From: Dryocola sp. LX212
Lineage (GTDB): Bacteria; Pseudomonadota; Gammaproteobacteria; Enterobacterales; Enterobacteriaceae
DNA length: 64,000 nt
Direction: 5' to 3'
Assembly: GCA_041504365.1 (NCBI GenBank)
Contig: CP167917.1
Span: 62,001 to 126,000, forward strand
The position numbers and the translations under genes were made by a program. Below are positions 8,995 to 17,708 of the stretch, one piece after another. Position 1 is the first letter of the stretch, and every line of letters begins with the position of its first letter. The notes under the pieces were generated by a model. The model was not told the DNA's origin, did no database searches, and saw only the letters and a program-made list of their open reading frames with translations.

Positions 8995-9009
8995 GGACGA
9001 TAATCGCAC
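8995..9009. promoter_or_regulatory. PcaR-like operator, distal copy
   Basis: GGACGATAATCGCAC agrees at 13 of 15 positions with the operator I recall for Pseudomonas putida PcaR (GTTCGATAATCGCAC). It lies about 115 bp before the transporter start. Confidence 0.4.
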
Positions 9010-9062
9010 ACTAAGACCCGGGGGCCGGTTGTCGGCAGGCCAGCTTGATGGTTTGATTTAAC

Positions 9063-9096
9063 GAACGATTAACGAATTATTGTTCGATAATCGAAC
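9063..9096. promoter_or_regulatory. Tandem IclR-type (PcaR-like) operators
   Basis: GTTCGATAATCGAAC at 9082-9096 is a 15-bp palindrome broken only at its centre, 13 of 15 identical to the recalled PcaR box. GAACGATTAACGAAT at 9063-9077 is a weaker copy 19 bp away, about two helical turns. They end 28 bp before the ATG of the AAHS transporter, so they probably overlap its promoter. No IclR-family gene lies in the window, so the regulator must be encoded elsewhere. Confidence 0.55.
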
Positions 9097-9124
9097 ATCT
9101 CTGTTATCCGCCAGGGCATGACTT

Positions 9125-10504
9125 ATGACAAATTCAAATACTGATATTCAGACGTTTATCAACCAAAGCCGCTTCTCTAAATACCAGTGGCTGATTCTTG
9201 TACTGTGCTTTATTACCGTGGCGCTGGACGGCTTCGATACCGCGATTATTGGCTTTATTGCCTCCGATCTGGTCCAGGAGTGGGGGGTGCAAAAGTCCGA
9301 TCTTGGTCCGGTAATGAGCGCTGCGCTGGTCGGGCTGGCCGTTGGGGCGCTGACAGCCGGGCCGATGGCCGACCGCATCGGACGTAAAAAGGTACTGGTG
9401 CTGTCGATCGTGGTTTTCGGCGGCTTCAGCCTGCTGACCGCTTTCGCCACTAATCTGACGATGCTTGCGCTGCTGCGTTTTCTCACCGGCCTGGGCCTGG
9501 GGGCGGCAATGCCCAACGCGGCAACGTTAATGTCCGAATATGCTCCTGAGCGTAAGCGGGCGCTGCTCGTTAACCTGATGTTTGTCGGCTTCCCGATTGG
9601 CTCTTCCATGGGAGGCTTTATCTCCGCATGGATGATCCCGCACCTGGGCTGGCAAAGCGTGCTGATCCTGGGCGGCGTGATGCCGCTTATCCTCTCCGTG
9701 GTGCTGATTTTCTGGCTGCCAGAGTCCGCGCGATACATGGTAGTGAAAAAGAAACCGCAGCATGACATCGCCGCTATTCTCAAACGCATTGCGCCCCTTC
9801 CGGCGGGTGACAGTACCCATTTTGTGCTTAACGAAGTGGGGGGGCATATTAAAGATAAAACCGCGTTGGGGGTCATTTTCTCGCCGCGTTATCTGGTGGG
9901 GACGCTGATGCTGTGCCTGACCTACTTCATGGGCCTGCTGATTTTCTATCTCCTGACCAGCTGGCTGCCACTGCTGATCCGCGAAACGGGCGCGACCCTT
10001 AGCCAGGCGTCGATCATTACCGCGTTGTTCCCGCTGGGCGGTGGGATTGGGGTACTGATTATCGGCGCGCTGATGGATAGGCTGAATCCGAACAAGGTTG
10101 TGGCGGTGGGCTATCTGCTTACAGGGCTATTTGTCTGCCTGGTGGGCTTCTCGACATCCAGCCTGATGCTGATGGGCGTGATGGTGTTTATCGCCGGGAC
10201 CATCATGAACGGCGCGCAATCTTCGATGCCTGCGCTGGCGGCCGGCTTTTATCCAACGCAGGGGCGCGCAACGGGCGTAGCCTGGATGCTGGGACTTGGA
10301 CGCTTCGGCGGGATTCTCGGTGCCTTCAGCGGGGCTTTTTTGATGCAGGCAGAGCTGTCGTTTAAGGCCATCTTTATGCTGCTGGCTATCCCGGCAGTGC
10401 TGTCAGCCGCCGCGCTGCTGGTAAAATCATGGGCTGGTTCGCGTATCCCGAGCGTGCGAGAGGACGACGGTCGCGAATTGAATGACATCACGCAAAAAGC
10501 ATAA
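9125..10504 (+). CDS. MFS transporter, aromatic acid:H+ symporter (AAHS) type
   Basis: 459-residue inner-membrane protein with twelve hydrophobic segments. The AAHS hallmark DGFDTAIIGFIA lies in the first membrane segment (about residue 36), the MFS loop signature GPMADRIGRKKV between TM2 and TM3, and PESARYMV after TM6. Relatives carry hydroxybenzoate, gentisate, 3-phenylpropionate or muconate; the exact substrate cannot be read. The ATG at 9125 has AGGG 8 bases before it. Single gene, preceded by PcaR-like operators, which supports an aromatic substrate. It sits between yiaF and yiaG, so it is an insertion relative to E. coli. Confidence 0.85.
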   Translation: MTNSNTDIQTFINQSRFSKYQWLILVLCFITVALDGFDTAIIGFIASDLVQEWGVQKSDLGPVMSAALVGLAVGALTAGPMADRIGRKKVLVLSIVVFGGFSLLTAFATNLTMLALLRFLTGLGLGAAMPNAATLMSEYAPERKRALLVNLMFVGFPIGSSMGGFISAWMIPHLGWQSVLILGGVMPLILSVVLIFWLPESARYMVVKKKPQHDIAAILKRIAPLPAGDSTHFVLNEVGGHIKDKTALGVIFSPRYLVGTLMLCLTYFMGLLIFYLLTSWLPLLIRETGATLSQASIITALFPLGGGIGVLIIGALMDRLNPNKVVAVGYLLTGLFVCLVGFSTSSLMLMGVMVFIAGTIMNGAQSSMPALAAGFYPTQGRATGVAWMLGLGRFGGILGAFSGAFLMQAELSFKAIFMLLAIPAVLSAAALLVKSWAGSRIPSVREDDGRELNDITQKA

Positions 10505-10514
10505 CGGCTGATAC

Positions 10515-10552
10515 CGCGTTCCGCGTCTGGCTTAAGTCCGACGCGGAACGCG
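10515..10552. repeat. Long perfect hairpin downstream of the transporter
   Basis: A 13-bp perfect inverted repeat, CGCGTTCCGCGTC/GACGCGGAACGCG, with a 12-base loop. There is no U tract, so it is probably an mRNA 3' stabiliser or part of a repetitive element rather than a terminator by itself. Confidence 0.6.
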
Positions 10553-10582
10553 AAATGCATAACCATTTACAAATTTATACTT

Positions 10583-10606
10583 AGGCCCGGAGTGGGCCTG
10601 CTTTTC
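10583..10606 (+). terminator. Terminator of the AAHS transporter gene
   Basis: Stem AGGCCC/GGGCCT (10583-10588 and 10594-10599) with a five-base loop, followed by GCTTTTC. Confidence 0.7.
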
Positions 10607-10764
10607 AATCTCTTACGCCGCTTAATCTTGCAGCTGAAACGCATAAGCAGCGCCTCGCGTAAAAATAGTTTCCTCCTGTATCATCAGCACGCTTTTTTTC
10701 AGGCTACTCTTAAAAGGCTTCTTACCCTTCACGAGGTCAATGTGTGATTTATGAGGAGTTGTCA

Positions 10765-11052
10765 ATGGAATATAAAGATCCAATGTATGAACTGCTCAGC
10801 AGCCTTGAGCAGATAGTCTTTAAAAACGATCCAATGATTTCCGCCAGACAGAAGCCCAGCGCTTTTTCTGAATTCGAGCAGCTGCGAAAGAGTACCGGTC
10901 TTAAAATAGACGATTTTGCTCGCGTGATGGGTGTCAGCGTGACGATGGTGCAGGAGTGGGAATCAAAACGAATCAGACCCTCCAGTACCGAACTGAAGTT
11001 GATGCGCCTTATTCAGGCAAACCCAACGCTCAGCAAGCAATTGATGGAATAA
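10765..11052 (+). CDS. yiaG: HTH-type regulator YiaG
   Basis: 95-residue protein with an XRE/NadS-like helix-turn-helix in the C-terminal half (LRKSTGLKIDDFARVMGVSV and VQEWESKRIRPSS). The start is set at ATG 10765 (MEYKDPMYELLSSLEQIVF), which matches E. coli YiaG and has GAGGAG 6 bases upstream; the ATG at 10751 and GTG-type starts further up overlap that ribosome site. The role of the family is uncertain; it often accompanies RelE-like genes, but none is directly adjacent. Followed by a terminator. Confidence 0.9.
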   Translation: MEYKDPMYELLSSLEQIVFKNDPMISARQKPSAFSEFEQLRKSTGLKIDDFARVMGVSVTMVQEWESKRIRPSSTELKLMRLIQANPTLSKQLME

Positions 11053-11096
11053 GTTTGTATTTTGTACCTGATTTTTACCCGGCTTGCCTTACCCGA

Positions 11097-11130
11097 AACC
11101 CCGCTAAGAGATGCGGGGTTTGTCGTTTTT
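11097..11130 (+). terminator. yiaG terminator
   Basis: Stem AACCCCGC/GCGGGGTT (11097-11104 and 11113-11120) with an 8-base loop, followed by TGTCGTTTTT. Confidence 0.9.
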
Positions 11131-11427
11131 GCTCCCCGTAAGCCCCTTCCTGCCCTGATCCAGATCAATTTTAGCTGCATTTAATTTACAAAATAACAAC
11201 ATATATTTACACTTTGCCTTTGCAATATATCATATACGAATCATATTGTTAGCCTCGTTTTGTTGCCTGAGTGTTACCGATAACTTTCGCCCCCCCCTTT
11301 TAAACCCGCACTTTATCTGCATTGCTTTCATCTCAAAAAAGGCTAATTTCTCTTGTATAACAAGATAATTATTAGCCGGGTAATTAATCAGCGTTGCCCA
11401 TTTGGTACCAGCCGACAGGAAAGTTTT
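11131..11427. promoter_or_regulatory. Leader region of the gluconate dehydrogenase operon
   Basis: About 300 bp of AT-rich DNA (for example AATTTACAAAATAACAACAT near 11180) without a recognisable gene. It must hold the promoter of the following three-gene operon. No clear operator was identified; a C run (CCCCCCC) lies at 11290-11297. Confidence 0.45.
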
Positions 11428-12153
11428 ATGAGCAAGCATGACAACGAGGAACTCCCCTCCAGACGTCGTTTTTTACAACAAACCCTCTCCCTAATCCCGC
11501 TGGCGGCGGTCGGTAGCAGTCTGGTATCGCCGAGCAGCGTTGCCGCTGCCGCGAAGAGCGAAGGCGTGAGCGTTCACTACGTTCCCACTTTCTTTAATAA
11601 CGAAGAGTGGGCCTTCGTCCTCGCCGCGACCGACCGTCTGATTCCGGAAGATGAAAACGGTCCCGGCGCGGTGAGCGAAGGCGTGCCGGTCTATATCGAT
11701 AAACAGATGGAACTCCCCTATGGCTACGGTCACCTGTGGTACATGCACGGGCCGTTTGCCAGCGCTGAACCTGAGCTTGGCTATCAGTCGAGCCTGGTCC
11801 CACGGGAAACGTGGCGGCGCGGCATCAGGGCGGTCAACGCCTGGTGCCAAAAAACGTTCCAGAAAAGCTTCGCCGAACTTAGCCATCAGCAGCAGGACGA
11901 CATCCTGCATCAGCTCGACGGCGACAAGCTCAGCTTTGACGAGGTGCCGGGCGGCCTGTTCTTCACCCAGATGCTGGAGAACACCAAAGAGGGCTATCTT
12001 GCCGACCCAATGCACGGCGGCAACCAGACGCTGGCATCGTGGAAAATGATTGGTTTCCCTGGCGCTCGCGCCGATTACCAGCAGATCATGGATAACCCTG
12101 ACAAACCGTATCCGCTTGGGCCGGTCAGTATTTCAGGGAAGAGGAGCGTATAA
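11428..12153 (+). CDS. Gluconate 2-dehydrogenase subunit 3 (small, Tat-exported)
   Basis: 241-residue gamma subunit of a membrane-bound flavoprotein-cytochrome c dehydrogenase that oxidises D-gluconate (or a related polyol or sugar) in the periplasm. The twin-arginine signal SRRRFLQQ (about residues 11-18) is followed by a hydrophobic stretch and AVAAAA-type cleavage residues. The mature part has FFNNEEWAFVLAATDRLIP and MIGFPGARADY, typical of Gluconate_2-dh3. The ATG at 11428 is chosen because it puts the Tat motif near the N-terminus and follows ACAGGAAAG; the longer frame from 11353 has no such support. First gene of a three-gene operon, 2 bp before the next. Confidence 0.9.
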   Translation: MSKHDNEELPSRRRFLQQTLSLIPLAAVGSSLVSPSSVAAAAKSEGVSVHYVPTFFNNEEWAFVLAATDRLIPEDENGPGAVSEGVPVYIDKQMELPYGYGHLWYMHGPFASAEPELGYQSSLVPRETWRRGIRAVNAWCQKTFQKSFAELSHQQQDDILHQLDGDKLSFDEVPGGLFFTQMLENTKEGYLADPMHGGNQTLASWKMIGFPGARADYQQIMDNPDKPYPLGPVSISGKRSV

Positions 12154-12155
12154 CC

Positions 12156-13931
12156 GTGGCGATTAAAAAAGACCCCGTTGATGTTGTGATCGTTGGTTTC
12201 GGCTGGACCGGATCGCTGATGGCGATGGAGCTTGCCGACACCGGCCTGAAAATCCTTGCGCTGGAGCGCGGCGAAGCCCGCGATACTTACCCTGATTTTG
12301 CCTATCCTCGTATAGCCGATGAGCTGACCTACGGCATCCGCCTGAAGCTGTTCCAGGACGCCTCCAAAGAGACGGTCACCGTTCGTCATACCCAGTCGCA
12401 AACCGCGCTGCCGTATCGTCGCTTTGGCTCGTTCCTGCCCGGCAACGGCGTGGGCGGTGCTGGCGTGCACTGGAACGGCATGCTATGGCGTCCGCTGGAG
12501 GCCGATCTCAAAATGCGCAGCACGGTAATCGAAAAATACGGCGCGGACTTTATTCCGGCGGACATGACGGTACAGGATTATCCGTTCAGCTACGAAGAGA
12601 TGGAGCCTTACTTCGATAAGTTCGAGAAAATCTGCGGTACCGCGGGCCAGGCGGGCAACGTACAGGGCAAAAAGCTTGAGGGGGGAAATCCCTTTGAAGC
12701 CGAGCGGCAAAATCCCTATCCCACCAAAGCGCTGAAGCAGCAATATGCCGGTATGCTGTTTAGCAAGGCGGCGAAAGAGCTGGGTTATCACCCGTTTCCG
12801 GTGCCTGCCGCTAACTGTAGCGAACCCTGGACCAACCCTTACGGCGTGCAGCTGGGGGTGTGTAATTACTGCGGTTTCTGCGAACGCTTTGGCTGCTTTA
12901 ACGCTTCTAAAGCGTCACCGCAGTCCTGTGTCATTCCCGCTCTTAAGCGACACGATAATTTCGAGTTGCGCACGCAGTCGCATGTACTGCGCGTTAACAC
13001 CGACTCCACGGGCACCAAAGCCACTGGCGTGACCTATATCGACGCCAACGGGCAGGAAGTCGAACAACCTGCAGGCCTGGTCGTGCTGAGCGCCTTCCAG
13101 CTTCATAACGTGCGCCTGCTGCTGCTGTCTAAAATCGGGAAGCCTTACAATCCGGTCAGCGGTGAAGGCGTGGTGGGGCGCAACTATGCCTACCAGATGA
13201 ACGGCGGTATCTCGCTCTATTTCGATAAAGAGACCTACTTCAACCCGTTTGCTGCCACCGGCACCACTGGCATGTTTATCGACGAGTTCAACGCGGAAAA
13301 CTTCGATCATTCGCAGCCTGGCTTTATCGGCGGCTCAACCATTTCCGCGACCACGACGGGCGGACGCCCGATTCAGCAGATGAATATCCCGAAAGAGGCG
13401 CCGCAATGGGGTTCCGGATGGAAAAAAGCTATCAAGGACAGTTACCTGCACACCATGAGCGTGGGCGCTTCTGGCTCCGTCATGCCGTACAAGCAGTGCT
13501 ACCTTGACCTCGATCCTACTTATCAAGACCTGCACGGTCAGCCTCTGCTGCGCATGACCTTCGACTGGCAGCCGAACGAGCTGAAAATGACCCATTTCAC
13601 CGGCACCAAAGCGGAAGAGATAGTTAAACAAATAAATCCGCCTCACTACAGGATGGGCTTTATGGGCAAGGACGCGCACTACGACGTCCGGCCTTATCAG
13701 TCCACGCACACTACCGGCGGTGCGGTGATGGGCGATAACCCAAAAACCAGCGTGGTGAACAAATATTTGCAGAGCTGGGACGTGCCGAACGTATTTGTTC
13801 TGGGCGCCTGCTGCTTCCCGCAAAACCTGGCCTACAACCCAACGGGGATTGTTGGTGCCACCGCGCTGTTTGCCGCTAACGCGATTCGCACGCAGTATTT
13901 AGCTAATCCTGGACCGCTGGTTCAGGCCTGA
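12156..13931 (+). CDS. Gluconate 2-dehydrogenase flavoprotein (GMC oxidoreductase) subunit
   Basis: 591-residue catalytic subunit. The N-terminal FAD-binding fold is visible as VIVGFGWTGSLMAMELADTG (about residues 10-29) followed by LALERG; the C-terminal GMC end has the conserved His/Asn region STHTTGGAVMG and FPQNLAYNPTGIVGATAL. The Cys-rich patch CNYCGFCERFGC (about residues 236-247) resembles the iron-sulfur region reported for FAD-dependent glucose and gluconate dehydrogenases. No own signal peptide is seen, so export probably rides on the Tat signal of subunit 3. GTG start with GAGGAGCG upstream. The substrate is inferred from operon type only. Confidence 0.88.
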   Translation: MAIKKDPVDVVIVGFGWTGSLMAMELADTGLKILALERGEARDTYPDFAYPRIADELTYGIRLKLFQDASKETVTVRHTQSQTALPYRRFGSFLPGNGVGGAGVHWNGMLWRPLEADLKMRSTVIEKYGADFIPADMTVQDYPFSYEEMEPYFDKFEKICGTAGQAGNVQGKKLEGGNPFEAERQNPYPTKALKQQYAGMLFSKAAKELGYHPFPVPAANCSEPWTNPYGVQLGVCNYCGFCERFGCFNASKASPQSCVIPALKRHDNFELRTQSHVLRVNTDSTGTKATGVTYIDANGQEVEQPAGLVVLSAFQLHNVRLLLLSKIGKPYNPVSGEGVVGRNYAYQMNGGISLYFDKETYFNPFAATGTTGMFIDEFNAENFDHSQPGFIGGSTISATTTGGRPIQQMNIPKEAPQWGSGWKKAIKDSYLHTMSVGASGSVMPYKQCYLDLDPTYQDLHGQPLLRMTFDWQPNELKMTHFTGTKAEEIVKQINPPHYRMGFMGKDAHYDVRPYQSTHTTGGAVMGDNPKTSVVNKYLQSWDVPNVFVLGACCFPQNLAYNPTGIVGATALFAANAIRTQYLANPGPLVQA

Positions 13932-13945
13932 CAGGGAGGATGCAG

Positions 13946-15220
13946 ATGAAACTTCAATGGAAAACACGGCTCTCCCTGCTTGCGCTTGCCACGTTTTGCA
14001 GCGCCGCGGTGCACAGCGAACCGACAACCAGTGGGCAAGAGCTGGCGGCGGCCGGGGACTGTATCGCCTGCCACACGGCGGCCGGCGGGAAACCTTTTGC
14101 TGGCGGACTGAAAATGTCTACCCCGGTAGGGGCCGTTTACTCGACGAATATCACCCCGGACAAACAGACCGGCATCGGCGAATACAGCTACGATGATTTT
14201 GTGAAAGCGGTGCGCGGCGGCGTGGCAAAAGACGGCCATAATCTCTATCCGGCAATGCCTTACACCTCTTTCTCTAAAATTTCCGATGTGGATATGCATT
14301 CGCTGTATGACTATTTCATGCATCAGGTGAAGCCGGTAAACCAGGCGAATAAAGACACGGATATCCCCTGGCCGCTGAGCATGCGCTGGCCGCTGTCGAT
14401 GTGGAATAGGGTGTTTCACGATGACAACGTATTCCAGCCCGACAAGGGACAGAGCGAACAGTGGAACCGCGGGGCTTATCTGGTGCAGGGGCTGGGGCAC
14501 TGCGGCTCCTGCCACACCCCTCGCGGTATCGGCTTCCAGGAAAAAGCGCTCGATCAGCGTGATGACGCCTGGCTGACGAGCGGCACGCTGGAGGACTGGC
14601 ACGCGCCGGATCTGACCGGCAACGCCCGGGAAGGGTTGGGCAAGTGGTCCGAACAGGAGATCGTTCAGTTTCTGAAAACCGGGCATACCGACAACAGCGC
14701 GGCCTTTGGGTCGATGAGCGACGTGGTGGTGGACAGCACCCAGCATCTGAGCGAAGGGGATCTTAAAGCGATAGCGGTTTATCTCAAGTCGCTTAAGTCA
14801 TCGGATCCGAAAGCCGTCGCGCCGAAGGCAGACACCGAGACTGCAGCTACCCTGACGAAAGGGGATATGAGCAGGCCCGGTGCGCAGGAATATATGGATA
14901 ACTGCGCCGCCTGCCACCGTATCGACGGCCAGGGCTATGCCAAAACCTACCCTGCGCTGGCGCATAACTCCGCGGTGCTGAGTGACGATCCGTCTTCGCT
15001 GATAAGCATAGTGCTGCGTGGCGGCACTACGCCGGTCACCAAAGACGCGACAACGGGTCTGGCAATGCCTGATTTCGCATGGCGTCTGGACGACAAACAG
15101 ATGGCGAATCTGCTGACTTTCGTGCGCAGCGGCTGGGGAAACAATGCGCCGTCGGTCACCGCCGATCAGGTCAAAGACATTCGAAAAAATTTACCGAAGG
15201 TTGAGAATAAACAGCAATAA
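13946..15220 (+). CDS. Triheme cytochrome c subunit of gluconate 2-dehydrogenase
   Basis: 424-residue electron-transfer subunit passing electrons from the flavoprotein to the quinone pool. Three CXXCH heme sites are visible: CIACH (about residue 39), CGSCH (about 185) and CAACH (about 320). A Sec signal peptide precedes them (LSLLALATFCSAAVHS). The ATG at 13946 is preferred over 13940, because AGGGAGG ends just before 13940 and gives proper spacing only to 13946. Last gene of the operon, 14 bp after the flavoprotein, followed by a terminator. Relatives include alcohol and sorbitol dehydrogenase cytochromes, so the operon could act on another polyol. Confidence 0.9.
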   Translation: MKLQWKTRLSLLALATFCSAAVHSEPTTSGQELAAAGDCIACHTAAGGKPFAGGLKMSTPVGAVYSTNITPDKQTGIGEYSYDDFVKAVRGGVAKDGHNLYPAMPYTSFSKISDVDMHSLYDYFMHQVKPVNQANKDTDIPWPLSMRWPLSMWNRVFHDDNVFQPDKGQSEQWNRGAYLVQGLGHCGSCHTPRGIGFQEKALDQRDDAWLTSGTLEDWHAPDLTGNAREGLGKWSEQEIVQFLKTGHTDNSAAFGSMSDVVVDSTQHLSEGDLKAIAVYLKSLKSSDPKAVAPKADTETAATLTKGDMSRPGAQEYMDNCAACHRIDGQGYAKTYPALAHNSAVLSDDPSSLISIVLRGGTTPVTKDATTGLAMPDFAWRLDDKQMANLLTFVRSGWGNNAPSVTADQVKDIRKNLPKVENKQQ

Positions 15221-15247
15221 GAAATAGGCCGACCATGTCAGCAATCT

Positions 15248-15279
15248 AAAGAGCCAACGAAAACTCGTTGGCTCTTTTA
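15248..15279 (+). terminator. Terminator of the gluconate dehydrogenase operon
   Basis: Perfect 13-bp stem AAAGAGCCAACGA/TCGTTGGCTCTTT with an AAAC loop, followed by TTTTA. The Tn3-type element begins exactly at the end of this T tract. Confidence 0.92.
15275..15279. repeat. Target-site duplication, left copy (TTTTA)
   Basis: TTTTA directly left of the left terminal repeat, identical to 18573-18577. It is also the U tract of the upstream terminator. Confidence 0.75.
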
Positions 15280-15554
<275 letters not shown>

Positions 15555-15645
15555 AGCATCAGGTAGTCACCCTTAAATTTTGGTTAAATGATGCCATCTG
15601 GTTACTATAGGTAATTAACCATAGCAAACAGAGGGATTTGAGCGC

Positions 15646-17708
15646 ATGACCGCCGCGGCAGACAACACCACCGTGACCTCTCTGAGTCACAAAATGAAAT
15701 ACAAAGAAGTCGCCTGTGGTAAACAGCTGAAACACTGGCTGGAGCTGCAGTTTGTAGACGAGGACAACAATCCGGTATCCGACCTGAAGGTTCAGCTGGA
15801 ATACCATCCGCTGGCCACGGCGGCGGAGCTGGCGCTGTGGGCCAGGGGCGGCCACACCCGGTTTGACCCCACGCCGCCGCTGGCGTCACCGACAGCCAGG
15901 GACTGGTGCGGTTCGACGACCTGTACTGGATAGCGGTAGACGTAAAAACGGACGGGCAGCAGCTGGCCGACATCATGGAGCAGCGTCCGCTGGGCATACG
16001 GCGTAACCCGAACAGCCAGCCGGTGAGCGGAAACGCCTTTCGCCGGGAGACGCGGGACAAAAACTGGCGCACGGACGTGCAGGAGAAGGCGGAAGCCGCC
16101 GGTTACCGGCATCACTATGTGACTATCGGGGAGCTGTGCGATCGGCTGCCTGATATGCCTGAATGGGACTCACCTGAACCGCCGGTGTTTCATTTTCCGC
16201 CGGGAAAGGCGCTGAAAGGGACGGAAATCACCCGGGATGCGCTGGAGCAGCGGCACGTTATAGAAATCTGTCCGTTCCGGGCGTGGGTGCTGCCCCTGCA
16301 CGACACGAAGGACTATGACCTGGCAAACGCGCTGAACCTCGGCATCATGGCCGATCTGGTGTATGCCGCCGAGGCGAATAATCCGACCATCGATTATTTT
16401 TTCCGGCAAAAGTGTCAGGATCTGTCCTGCCTCCCGCAACTTGCGGAATACCCGAATTATTTTCACACGCTGGCAGAGGACGTGCCGTTCCGCGACCGCT
16501 ACCGGCCACCTGTCTACATGAACACCGGGGAGGGGGACACGGGAGAAGGTGATACCCGCCTTTTTGCGGTGGAATGTGCCTCTCACGTGCTGGTCGCCTG
16601 GTGCGGAACAGATAGTCTGCTGAATGTCCTGACTGATTTGTCCTTTGCTCCGAAGCGGTGCCTGCCGGAGCTGGCCGGGGCGGGAAGCGTTCACGGCGGT
16701 TTTCTGGAAGCCTATCAGCTGGCAAAGTGGAAATTTGGGGATAAGCTGGATGCAGTTAATAAATCTTTGGAAGAAAGTGGCGGCGCGAAAAAACTATTTG
16801 TCTGCGGCCACAGTTTGGGCGGGGCGCTGGCATTGCTTTATTCCGCCGAAATGAAAACCTTTAACCCCGTGCTGTATACCTACGGGATGCCTCGGACCTT
16901 CACCTGCGCGGCGATCACGTCTCTGGGTAGCATCACGCATTACAGGCACGTCAATGACAATGACACGATCACGCAGATCCCGCCGGCTGCCGATCTCGAT
17001 AATGTGTTCTACGAGAAATGGGGGCCGCTGGGCGACAAGCTGGGATTTGACTGGTCACTGACAACAGCAGCCGGACTCAGTGTGGCGGTAAGGGATCTGA
17101 CGTTCCAGTCGACAGGGCTTGCGGAGAAAAAAGATCCGTACTGGCATCACGGCAGTACGGTGGTATTTTTCCGGGCGCAGCAGTGCGCGATGCGGGCAGT
17201 CAGCCCGTACCAGAAAAGCCTGGTCGACGGGCATGCCTACGCCCGGCATTTTGTGGCCACCAAGCTGTACGTGGTGCCGTCCCTGAATGAGGAGTGTCTG
17301 AAATCCACCGGTGAGCATCAGGCGGCGTTTATCCAGTGTCTTAATCCGGCCAGTCTGGCAAAGACCTTTCCGCAGAATACTAACCCGACGCTGAACGGCA
17401 TCGGGACCGATCCCCGCAGCCATTCAATGGCACACCGGTACCTGCCCTATATTCACAATCAGGTGCTGGAGCTGGCCGATCCCGGCAGGGATCTGAACAG
17501 GAAAGAGATGCGGGTTATGTTCCGGGAGGAGGTTGAGAAAGGCGCGGCCAACAGTAACCCGGAAGAGGTTGAACGTAACCGCGAGTTTCTGGCCCTTCAG
17601 GACATGCTGGCGGTCGCGCTGAGGCTGACACAGGCAAAGGAAACCGGGAAAAATGCCCTGCTGCGCTTTGCGGCGGTAACGGAGGAAGAAGTTGAACTCT
17701 CTCAGTAA
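15646..17708 (+). pseudogene. Class-3 lipase, probable type VI secretion phospholipase effector, frameshifted
   Basis: The reading frame starts at ATG 15646 (MTAAADNTTVTSLSHKMKYK) and runs to about 15883. The homologous protein then continues one frame over (VTDSQGLVRFDDLYWIAVDV) to the stop at 17708. Restoring one base, a G in CTGGCGTC near 15882-15884, gives a 687-residue protein. The lipase domain shows VHGGFLEAY, nucleophile elbow GHSLGG (Ser about residue 390) and a probable catalytic Asp in HVNDNDTITQIPP. There is no signal peptide, which fits an effector delivered by a secretion machine. The partner lipoprotein overlaps its end. No VgrG, Hcp or PAAR gene is in the window, so the T6SS link is inference. 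The downstream open frame begins at GTG 15906, which is not a convincing start. Confidence 0.75.

Larger units (their letters stand above)
8725..9124. promoter_or_regulatory. yiaF-transporter divergent intergenic region
   Basis: 400 bp with no gene. The left side is AT-rich and should hold the yiaF promoter. The right side carries three 15-bp sequences related to the IclR-type PcaR operator (8995-9009, 9063-9077, 9082-9096). A G-rich inverted stretch CCGGGGGCCGG is at 9018-9028. A -10/-35 for the transporter could not be fixed. Confidence 0.5.

Noticed and set aside
10515-10552. Hairpin as a transcription terminator
   Set aside because: No run of T follows the stem; the next hairpin at 10583-10606 has the proper layout.
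15906-17708. The 600-codon lipase frame as an intact gene starting at GTG 15906
   Set aside because: The frame upstream and in register (VTDSQGL) continues the conserved protein, and the true start with ribosome site is at 15646; GTG 15906 lies inside conserved coding sequence without a ribosome site.
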